The position numbers and the translations under genes were made by a program. Below, piece after piece: positions 57,202-64,000 of a stretch of DNA of 64,000 bases. Under the pieces are notes generated by a model that was not told the origin of the DNA, made no database searches, and worked only from the letters and a program-made list of their open reading frames with translations. Within the stretch, counting starts at the first letter, position 1, and each line of letters opens with the position of its first letter. This DNA comes from Cupriavidus sp. U2. GTDB lineage: Bacteria > Pseudomonadota > Gammaproteobacteria > Burkholderiales > Burkholderiaceae. The stretch covers positions 124,558-188,557 of the forward strand of contig NZ_RCOG02000022.1 in assembly GCF_009663685.2 (NCBI RefSeq). Reading direction: 5' to 3'.

Positions 57202-58479
57202 ATGGCGCGCATCGTGGCGGTGGCGGGACTGGAGGTTCTGGACAGCCGGGGCAACCCGACCGTCGAAGTGGAAGTGATGCTGGACGATGGCGCAAGCGGT
57301 CGCGCCATCGTGCCGTCGGGGGCGTCCACCGGCGCGCGTGAGGCGCTGGAACTTCGCGATGGCGATCCGCGCCGTTTTCTGGGGCGGGGCGTGTCGCGGG
57401 CCGTGCGGGCGGTCGACACCACCCTGCGCGATGCCCTGTGGGGATGCGACGCCCTGGATCAGGCGCAGGTCGACACGATCATGATCGACGTCGATGGCAC
57501 GCCCGACAAAAGCCGGCTCGGCGCCAACGCCATGCTCGGCGTGTCACTGGCCGTGGCGCGGGCGGCGGCCGATTCGAGGCGCCAGCCGCTGTTCGCCAGC
57601 CTTGGCGGCGATCGCGCCACGCTGTTGCCGCTGCCGTTGATCAACGTGATCAATGGCGGCGCGCATGCCGATAACGCGCTCGATTTTCAGGAATTCATGA
57701 TTGCCCCGGTGGGCGCGGCCACGTTTGCCGATGCGGTGCGCGGCAGTGCCGAGGTATTCCATACGCTGCGCGGCCTGCTCAAGGCCGAGGGCCACAACAC
57801 GAACGTGGGCGACGAGGGCGGCTTCGCGCCTGCGCTGCGCACCGCCGAATCGGCACTGGACTTCCTGGTCGAAGCGATTGGGCGCGCTGGATACCGCGCG
57901 GGGCAGGACATCGCGCTGGCCCTGGACCCCGCCGCGAGCGAGCTGTACGCGGACGGGCAGTACTGCTATCCAGGCGAAGGCCTCACGCGTTCGCGCGTCG
58001 AGCAGGTGGACTATCTAGTCGGACTGGCAGCGCGCTACCCGATCGTGTCGATCGAAGACGGCATGGCCGAGGACGATGCGGAAGGCTGGCAGATGCTGAC
58101 GCAGCGGCTGGGCCAGCGTTGCCAACTGGTGGGCGACGATGTGTTCTGCACCCATCCCACGCTGCTGCGCGAAGGCGTGGATCGGCATATCGCCAACGCC
58201 ATTCTGGTCAAGCCCAACCAGATCGGCACCCTCAGCGAAATGCTGGAGACGGTACGCGTGGCCCATGGCCACGGCTATGCCGCGGTGATGTCGCATCGCT
58301 CGGGCGAGACCGAGGATGTCACGATTGCCGAACTGGCCGTGGCCACGCGCTGCGGGCAGATCAAGACCGGGTCGTTGTCACGTGCGGATCGTACGGCCAA
58401 GTACAACCAGTTGCTGCGCATCGAGCGCATGCTGGGTAGCCGGGCGAGCTATGCGGGCGGCGGGGCCTTGCGGCGCTGA
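57202..58479 (+). CDS. eno: Enolase paralogue
   Basis: 425 residues of full enolase type: [15 protein letters not shown] at the start, acid residues [10 protein letters not shown], catalytic Lys in [13 protein letters not shown], and [17 protein letters not shown]. It converts 2-phosphoglycerate to phosphoenolpyruvate, or a related substrate. Unlike the housekeeping eno, which usually lies with pyrG and kdsA, it is beside a divergent LysR gene, which suggests an inducible paralogue. Substrate change cannot be excluded, although the core residues are kept. Confidence 0.9.
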   Translation: MARIVAVAGLEVLDSRGNPTVEVEVMLDDGASGRAIVPSGASTGAREALELRDGDPRRFLGRGVSRAVRAVDTTLRDALWGCDALDQAQVDTIMIDVDGTPDKSRLGANAMLGVSLAVARAAADSRRQPLFASLGGDRATLLPLPLINVINGGAHADNALDFQEFMIAPVGAATFADAVRGSAEVFHTLRGLLKAEGHNTNVGDEGGFAPALRTAESALDFLVEAIGRAGYRAGQDIALALDPAASELYADGQYCYPGEGLTRSRVEQVDYLVGLAARYPIVSIEDGMAEDDAEGWQMLTQRLGQRCQLVGDDVFCTHPTLLREGVDRHIANAILVKPNQIGTLSEMLETVRVAHGHGYAAVMSHRSGETEDVTIAELAVATRCGQIKTGSLSRADRTAKYNQLLRIERMLGSRASYAGGGALRR

Positions 58480-58517
58480 TGCCCGGGGATGCCTGGAGAC
58501 GCCCGCAGCCAGGCCAC

Positions 58518-58778
58518 CTAAAGCAGTGCGAAGCGGGCGGCCTGCGGCCCCACCACCGCCGGCCGGCTGACCGCGTACCGATGATGGTCGCCGCCGGCCT
58601 CGAACGACAGGTAGTCGGGCGTCCAGCGCAGGCCGCGCAGGAAACGGGTTTCGAGGCCATCGACAACAATGGCGCCACCCTGCACGGTGACGCTGTCACA
58701 AGGCAGGCGCAGCAACTCGGCGTCGTCGCCGAAGTAATGGGCTTCCAGCAGGATCGAAGCGGCTTGGTAGGCGGGCAT
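58518..58778 (-). CDS. Small SOS-box protein of unknown function
   Basis: 86 residues from ATG 58778: MPAYQAASILLEAHYFGDDAEL ... DGLETRFLRGLRWTPDYLSFEAGGDHHRYAVSRP. Beta-rich, soluble. A perfect LexA box lies 23 bases before the start codon, so it should be SOS-induced. No family recognised. It is outside the prophage. Confidence 0.6.
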   Translation of the reverse strand: MPAYQAASILLEAHYFGDDAELLRLPCDSVTVQGGAIVVDGLETRFLRGLRWTPDYLSFEAGGDHHRYAVSRPAVVGPQAARFALL

Positions 58779-58801
58779 GGTCGTCGGTGTGGCGGATCGG
58801 A

Positions 58802-58821
58802 TACTGTATATACATACAGTA
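58802..58821. promoter_or_regulatory. LexA (SOS) box in the chromosome
   Basis: TACTGTATATACATACAGTA, a perfect CTGT-N8-ACAG site. On the minus strand TATACT overlaps one edge, as at the prophage box. The rest of 58822-59046 shows no gene. Confidence 0.85.
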
Positions 58822-59046
58822 GTATAGCGGCCTTGCCGTGCGGCTGCACGTGCCTGATTCTCAATTTTCGCGCCCGATCCCCGATTCAGAAAAGTCTTGC
58901 TTCGGCGACACCACATCGCGCCGGGCGCACATCCATGGCCGCAATCGCTGCCCCATCGCCAGATTGGTATAACCTGAAGTGCAGGAACCTCCGATCTTCC
59001 GGCGTCTCTCGACATCGGAGAAACGTCTCGAAGCGGGAGGCTGCGG

Positions 59047-59475
59047 ATGTTGGAAAGGGAAAGCAGGACGTGCTGGTTTGCTGCGGGATTGCTGACGGGG
59101 GCCATCACGGCGGGCATATGTGCATGGCTGGGCGTTCAACGCGCGCGACCCGCCAGGTTGCCAGGCGGAACGCCGGGCGGGGCCGATGCCGGTGATGCCG
59201 AAGCGCCGGCCGTTGCCGCTGCCGGGCCGGTACCTTCGGTGGCCGCCTCGCACCAGATCGACGGTGGGTCCGACATGTTCGAGTACCGTGGGTTTGTCGT
59301 GCATCTGTTCTGGCAGGCCCTGGCGCCGGAGCGTTATCGCGCGTGGTGCGATATCTGGGAAGCCGGGGCCGTGGTGCAGGAAGCAGGCGGTCCGCCGGCC
59401 ACGTTCCTGACTGCGGCCGAAGCGCGGCTGGCTGCTGGGGCATGGGCACGCCACTGGGTGCAGAACAATGGCTAG
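59047..59475 (+). CDS. Membrane-anchored protein of unknown function
   Basis: 142 residues. One N-terminal hydrophobic helix (about 10-30, WFAAGLLTGAITAGICAWLGV), an Ala/Gly/Pro linker and a C-terminal domain (about 75-142) with FEYRGFVVHLFWQALAPERYRAWCDIW. Probably an inner-membrane protein with an exposed small domain. Not recognised. Confidence 0.5.
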   Translation: MLERESRTCWFAAGLLTGAITAGICAWLGVQRARPARLPGGTPGGADAGDAEAPAVAAAGPVPSVAASHQIDGGSDMFEYRGFVVHLFWQALAPERYRAWCDIWEAGAVVQEAGGPPATFLTAAEARLAAGAWARHWVQNNG

Positions 59476-59576
59476 GGCAGTCACGCCATCCCGCCGACGT
59501 GGGGCGTGAATCATGCGGATGCGCGGTGTGACGCGCGATGGCTGCGTGATACGATGACTCGCTTCATTTGGAGTTC

Positions 59577-59816
59577 ATGATGTTTGTCTGCCAGAACCAG
59601 CCTTGCGGCGCGCAGTGGTCGCCCGACGAGGTGGAGATCCGGAACGAAGGGCAGGGCCCGCTGTTTCGCTGCCCGCTATGTGGCGCGCGCAATCACCTGG
59701 AGGCCCGTCGAGGGCCGGACGGCGCGCCAGGATACCGCCAGGTTCCTCGCGCTCCCGCCGCCGCGGCGCCGGAGCGTCCGTCCAGGCCGGCGCCTCACCG
59801 TGGAAAGCGGCACTGA
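59577..59816 (+). CDS. Small zinc-ribbon-like protein
   Basis: 79 residues from ATG 59577 (ATG 59580 is equally possible). Cys pairs in FVCQNQPCGAQW and FRCPLCGARNHLEARR form a likely zinc ribbon; the C-terminal half is Pro/Arg-rich and disordered. May bind nucleic acid. Its function is not known. Confidence 0.6.
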   Translation: MMFVCQNQPCGAQWSPDEVEIRNEGQGPLFRCPLCGARNHLEARRGPDGAPGYRQVPRAPAAAAPERPSRPAPHRGKRH

Positions 59817-59898
59817 TTGCGCCGCGCAAGCGGGGGGCCTTCCATCGCGATAGCGATGCCTCCTCAAGGCGGCGCGGTCTCGTACCGTTAAGACACCC

Positions 59899-60288
59899 AT
59901 GGACATTAGCGATATCTCTCACGATGCCGCCTCCAATGCCGAAATCATTGGATGGTCGGGCGCATCCCCACAGGTCATTGCCAGAGTGCTGAACACCGCG
60001 CTGGCCGCGCAGGATCTCTCGGGCTTTGCCGCGCTGCTGTCTGACATCGCACGAGACCGCGGCCTCAAGGGGGCGCGCGGCACGCATCAGTCGATCTACG
60101 ACATGCCGTATGCGAGCCTGCTGCCGCGTCAGAAGCATATGCTGGCCGATGCGTTCGACCTGTTCCTGCGCCTGGGGCTGGAATTCCGCGCGCGCGGCGA
60201 CGGGGCGGACGATGATCTGACCGATGATGGCGACGACGCGCCGCCGCTGCGCGACATGGACGACGACGACGTGATCGACGACGACTGA
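59899..60288 (+). CDS. Conserved-looking small protein with acidic tail
   Basis: 129 residues. Helical middle (SPQVIARVLNTALAAQDLSGFAALLSDIARDRGLKG ... YDMPYASLLPRQKHMLADAFDLFLRL) and a very acidic end (many Asp). Not recognised. The 122 bp to the next gene hold nothing clear. Confidence 0.5.
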   Translation: MDISDISHDAASNAEIIGWSGASPQVIARVLNTALAAQDLSGFAALLSDIARDRGLKGARGTHQSIYDMPYASLLPRQKHMLADAFDLFLRLGLEFRARGDGADDDLTDDGDDAPPLRDMDDDDVIDDD

Positions 60289-60410
60289 AGCCGCAGCACC
60301 GGACCCTTCACTTCATACGACGGTCCATACGACTGTTTGACCACCCCATCTTCCGGCCCGCCAGGTGCGGGCCGTTGCCATTTGCGCTGCGGTCAACGCG
60401 TGCACCCGCG

Positions 60411-63400
60411 TCAGGCACGTTCCAGCAGGCCGATCTCCCTGACCGCCACCGACAGCATCGACAGCGCCGCCGCGCCCGACACGCCCGACGCGCGCTGGTC
60501 GGTCAGCATCTGGGCGTAGCGGTCCAGCGCCACCTGGCGGCTGGCGCGCCAGCCATGGATCATTGCCGCCGCATCGTCGCTGTCCCGGGCCTGCGCCAGC
60601 ACGCTGGTGGTCAGGGCGCGCTTGAGCCGGCCCAGGTCTTCCAGCGTGGTCGTGCGCGCGAGCAGGTCCCAGTGCGTATCGGCCGGCAGCGACAGCGCGC
60701 GTTCGCGCAGCCAGCCGAAGTTGAGTTCGGTGTCGAGTGCAAAGTAGACCGCCGCCACCGCGCCCAGGCTGCGTTGGCACGCCCCGGCCACTTCGGCAAT
60801 GTCGAGCGCGGCGGCAGCGTTGTCGCTGGCCGCCACGCGCAGGGCCAGGTCGTCGTCGACACCCGCCTCGGTCAGCGACAGGGCCGCATCGGCCATGGCC
60901 TGCGACGTCTCGGGCGGCAGCAGCACGGCCAGTTGCGGCGTCAGCCACTGCGCGGCCTCCACGAAACGGGTCGCCCCCGGCTCCACGGTGCCACCGCCCC
61001 GCAGGTAGCGCACAAACCAAAGCGTCGCGCGTTCCAGCAGCCGGCCCAGCGCGCCGAACATGCGCGCCTGGATGGCATCGTCCACGCGGTTGTCCAGTGC
61101 GTCGATGCGTTGCCACAGCCCGGTCAGCCCGAATACGTCGCGTGCCAGCATGCAGGCGCGCACGATGTCGGCGGGCCGGGCGTCGGTTTCTTCCATCAGC
61201 CGATGGACGAAGGTGGCGCCGATGCGGTTCACCAGCATGTTGGTCAGGTGCGTGGCCAGGATCTCGCGCCGCAACGGGTGCCGCTGCATGGCCGCCGCAT
61301 GCTGCTGCTGCAGCGGCTTGGGGAAGTAGTCGATCAGCAGGCCCGCCACCAGTGGGTCTTCGGGCAGGTCGGACACCAGCAGTTCGTCGTAGAGCCACAT
61401 CTTGCTGTAGGCCAGCAGCACCGCGCGCTCGGGCGATGTCAGGCCCTGGCCCAGCGACTTGCGTTCGGCGATGTCGGTGTCGGACGGCAGGAATTCCAGC
61501 GGACGGTTGAGGCGGCCTGCGCGCTCCAGCCAGCGGATCAGCCGGCCCTCGGCATCGACCAGCGTCGGCGCCTCGCGACCCGCCACCGACAGCGCCTGGG
61601 TCTGGTAGTAGTTGTCCTCCAGCACCAGCCGGCCCACCTCGTCGGTCATCTCGGCCAGCAGCTTGTTGCGCTGCTTCCCGGTCATCTCGCCATCGGCCAC
61701 CACCAGGCCGAGCAGGATCTTGATGTTGACCTCGTGGTCGGAGCAATCGACGCCGGCCGAGTTGTCGATGGCATCGGTATTGATGCGGCCGCCATTGCGC
61801 GCGAACTCGATGCGGCCCAGTTGCGTGAAGCCCAGGTTGCCGCCTTCGCCCACCACCTTGCAGCGCAGCTCGTTGCCATTCACGCGGATCGCGTCGTTGG
61901 ACCGGTCGCCGGCCTGCAGGTGCGTCTCGGTGCTGGCCTTGACGTAGGTGCCGATGCCGCCGTTGTAGAGCAGGTCCACCGGCGCGGTCAGGATGGCGTG
62001 CATCAGTTCGTTTGGCGACAGCGCCGACGCCTGGATGCCCAGCGCGGCCTGCACCTGCGGCGACAGCGCAATCGTCTTGGCTGTGCGCGGGAACACGCCG
62101 CCGCCGGCCGATATCAGCGCCGTGTCGTAGTCGGCCCAGCTGGAGCGGGGCAGGTCGAACAGGCGCTGGCGCTCGGCCAGGGCCTTCGCGCAATCGGGGT
62201 CCGGGTCCAGGAAGATATGCCGATGGTCGAACGCGGCCAGCAGCTTGATATGGGGCGACAGCAGCATGCCATTGCCGAACACGTCGCCGGACATATCGCC
62301 CACGCCCACCACGGTGAACGGCGTGCTCTGGATATCGACGCCCATTTCGCGGAAGTGCCGCTTGACGCTTTCCCACGCGCCGCGTGCCGTGATGCCCATC
62401 TTCTTGTGGTCATAGCCCACCGAGCCGCCCGACGCGAAGGCGTCGTCGAGCCAGAAGCCGTATTCGGCCGAAATGGCGTTGGCATAGTCCGAGAACGTGG
62501 CCGTGCCCTTGTCGGCCGCCACCACCAGGTAGGGGTCGTTCTCGTCGTGGCGCACCACGTCGGGCGGGGGCACCAGCTGGCCCGATACCAGGTTGTCGGT
62601 CAGGTCCAGCAGGCCGCGCAGGAAGGTCTGGTAGCAGGCCACGCCTTCGGCCAGGAAGGCATCGCGATCTGTGGCCGGCGGCGGGCGCTTGACCACGAAG
62701 CCGCCCTTGGAGCCCACGGGCACGATCACGGTGTTCTTGACCATCTGGGCCTTCATCAGGCCCAGCACCTCGGTACGGAAGTCCTCGCGGCGGTCTGACC
62801 AGCGCAGGCCGCCGCGTGCCACACGCCCGCCGCGCAGGTGCACGCCTTCGACGCGCGGCGAGTAGACCCAGATCTCGAACATCGGGCGCGGCTCGGGCAG
62901 GCCCTGCACCAGCGCCGGATTGAACTTGAACGACACGTACGGGCGCGGCTGCCCGTCCGTGCCGCGATGGAAATAGTTGGTGCGCACCGTGGCGTCGATC
63001 AGGTTCAGGAACAGCCGCAGGATGCGGTCCTCGTCCAGGTTGGGCACCTGGTCGAGCGCGGCATCGATTTCGGCCAGCCACTTGCGGGTGCGCGGGTCGT
63101 CGGTCTTTTCGGCATGATCGGGGGCGGGTGCGGCCGCCGTGGCCGGGTCGAAGCGCGCCAGGAACAGCGACACCAGCATCGACGCGATGTTGGGATTGGC
63201 CGTCAGCGCGCGTTCGATATACGCATTGCTGAACGTGGAGCCCACCTGGCGCAGGTACTTGGTGTAGGCGCGCAGGATGGTCACGTCGCGCGCGGCCAGG
63301 CCCGCGCGCAGCACCAGCCGGTTGAAGTCGTCGTTCTCGATCTCGCCATTCCAGGCGCGCGCGAAGGCATCCTCGAACAGCGGCTTGATCTTCTCGATAT

Positions 63401-64000
63401 CGATGTCCAGCGGCTTGCCGTCGGGGTCGGCCACGATTTCCAGTCCGAAGTCGTGAATCCACACCGGCTCGCAGCCGTCGGGCTCGATCAGGTAGGGCCG
63501 CTCTTCGTCCACGCGCACGCCCAGGTGTTCCAGCATCGGCAGGCTCAGCGACAGCGCGATGGGTTCGCCGGCGCGGTACACCTTGAAGCGGAACACGCCC
63601 GATGGGGCCTCGATCGGCCGGTACAGGTTCATCGCCAGCTTGCTGGGATGCTGGCGCGCGTGTTCCATCAGCTCGATATCGCGCACGGCGGTGCGGGCGG
63701 CGTAGTCCTCGCGAAAGCCGGCCGGGAACGAGTCGCCGTAGCGGCGCAGCAGCCGGTTGCCCTGTTCCTCGCCGCGGCTGTCGTGCAGCGCCTGGGCCAG
63801 ATCGTCCTGCCAGCGGCGCGTGGCCTGCACGATCTTTTCTTCGAGCTCGCGCGTGTCCACCTCGGGCATCGTGCCCGGTTGGCCGCGTACCGTCAGCTGG
63901 ATGCGCGCCAGCGGCGATTCCGACAGCTGCGGCGTGAACTCGCAACTGGTGCCGTTGAACGACTGCACCAGCAGCTTCTGGATGCGCTGGCGCAGGTCGG
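60411..64000 (-). CDS. gdhB: NAD-dependent glutamate dehydrogenase, large (180-kDa) type, C-terminal part
   Basis: The last 1196 or so residues of a protein that should have about 1600; the reading frame is still open at 64000. It oxidises glutamate to 2-oxoglutarate with NAD. Visible are RPYVSFKFNPALVQGLPEPRPMFEIWVYSPRVEGVHLRGG, the catalytic-region RWSDRREDFRTEVLGLMKAQMVKN, VPVGSKGGFVVK (Lys) and the NAD-binding GVGDMSGDVFGNGMLLS. The C-terminal helical region follows (from about 62000 down). The N-terminal ACT-like regions are outside the window. The symbol follows common use for the large class and is not certain. Confidence 0.93.
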   Translation of the reverse strand, partial: DLRQRIQKLLVQSFNGTSCEFTPQLSESPLARIQLTVRGQPGTMPEVDTRELEEKIVQATRRWQDDLAQALHDSRGEEQGNRLLRRYGDSFPAGFREDYAARTAVRDIELMEHARQHPSKLAMNLYRPIEAPSGVFRFKVYRAGEPIALSLSLPMLEHLGVRVDEERPYLIEPDGCEPVWIHDFGLEIVADPDGKPLDIDIEKIKPLFEDAFARAWNGEIENDDFNRLVLRAGLAARDVTILRAYTKYLRQVGSTFSNAYIERALTANPNIASMLVSLFLARFDPATAAAPAPDHAEKTDDPRTRKWLAEIDAALDQVPNLDEDRILRLFLNLIDATVRTNYFHRGTDGQPRPYVSFKFNPALVQGLPEPRPMFEIWVYSPRVEGVHLRGGRVARGGLRWSDRREDFRTEVLGLMKAQMVKNTVIVPVGSKGGFVVKRPPPATDRDAFLAEGVACYQTFLRGLLDLTDNLVSGQLVPPPDVVRHDENDPYLVVAADKGTATFSDYANAISAEYGFWLDDAFASGGSVGYDHKKMGITARGAWESVKRHFREMGVDIQSTPFTVVGVGDMSGDVFGNGMLLSPHIKLLAAFDHRHIFLDPDPDCAKALAERQRLFDLPRSSWADYDTALISAGGGVFPRTAKTIALSPQVQAALGIQASALSPNELMHAILTAPVDLLYNGGIGTYVKASTETHLQAGDRSNDAIRVNGNELRCKVVGEGGNLGFTQLGRIEFARNGGRINTDAIDNSAGVDCSDHEVNIKILLGLVVADGEMTGKQRNKLLAEMTDEVGRLVLEDNYYQTQALSVAGREAPTLVDAEGRLIRWLERAGRLNRPLEFLPSDTDIAERKSLGQGLTSPERAVLLAYSKMWLYDELLVSDLPEDPLVAGLLIDYFPKPLQQQHAAAMQRHPLRREILATHLTNMLVNRIGATFVHRLMEETDARPADIVRACMLARDVFGLTGLWQRIDALDNRVDDAIQARMFGALGRLLERATLWFVRYLRGGGTVEPGATRFVEAAQWLTPQLAVLLPPETSQAMADAALSLTEAGVDDDLALRVAASDNAAAALDIAEVAGACQRSLGAVAAVYFALDTELNFGWLRERALSLPADTHWDLLARTTTLEDLGRLKRALTTSVLAQARDSDDAAAMIHGWRASRQVALDRYAQMLTDQRASGVSGAAALSMLSVAVREIGLLERA

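Noticed and set aside
60375-62798. An 807-codon open frame on the plus strand
   Set aside because: It is the complement of the glutamate dehydrogenase gene; high G+C keeps the antisense frame open. The sequence is Arg/Gln/His-rich with no domain, while the minus strand gives a clear enzyme.

Overview
The window is a stretch of a Burkholderiaceae chromosome (Cupriavidus/Ralstonia type) interrupted by one complete-looking temperate phage. The genus call is an inference. It rests on the gene order infC-rpmI-rplT-pheS-pheT-ihfA-merR-tRNA-Pro, the high G+C, the very large NAD-dependent glutamate dehydrogenase at the right end, and beta-proteobacterial protein sequences.

Layout. (1) 1-6038: translation genes (IF-3 end, L35, L20, PheRS alpha and beta), IHF alpha, a MerR regulator and tRNA-Pro(GGG). 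(2) 5992-50184: a 44,139-bp prophage of HK97/lambda-like siphovirus type. It is bounded by a perfect 54-bp direct repeat (5992-6045 and 50131-50184) that begins in the anticodon arm of the tRNA. The phage copy rebuilds the tRNA and brings its own terminator; the displaced host copy, with a similar terminator, lies at the right end. (3) 50220-64000: chromosome again. It holds a periplasmic methionine-sulfoxide repair operon (msrB, a DipZ-like thiol transporter, msrA) divergent from an OmpR-type two-component system, a LysR gene divergent from an enolase paralogue, a small gene behind a LexA box, three small unknown genes, and the C-terminal part of NAD-glutamate dehydrogenase.

How the prophage works. 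The repressor (17321-18301) is unusual in having two helix-turn-helix domains before an S24 peptidase domain. It should act at two operator regions, each with a pair of TTAAAC-N5-GTTTAA sites whose centres are 24 bp apart. The left pair overlies a good sigma-70 promoter for the leftward early operon: micro membrane proteins, Bet/RecT annealase, exonuclease, a PP-loop plus TGT-like plus Dam plus ASCH cluster, an Xis candidate and integrase. The right pair overlies the promoters of the repressor and of a Cro-like gene. The rightward early operon carries a YdaU/DUF1376 replication protein with repeats that may be the origin, a DnaB helicase, RusA, NinB, several Cys-rich micro-proteins and a putative Q-like late regulator. 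The regulator is followed by a late promoter with a terminator just downstream, as expected for antitermination control. The late operon reads HNH, terminase, portal, protease, capsid, connectors, tail tube, a frameshifted tail chaperone, tape measure, tail tip, fibres (one a collagen-like stalk fused to an SGNH hydrolase), and lysis genes. Accessory genes sit at both ends: an unknown 268-aa protein beside attL, and an SOS-box gene and a DUF2188 gene beside attR.

The items most worth a second look are the putative DNA-modification cluster at 8428-11756, the tandem-HTH repressor with its paired operators, the two LexA-box orphan genes, the small membrane protein that carries the tape-measure C-terminal motif, and the collagen-SGNH fibre.
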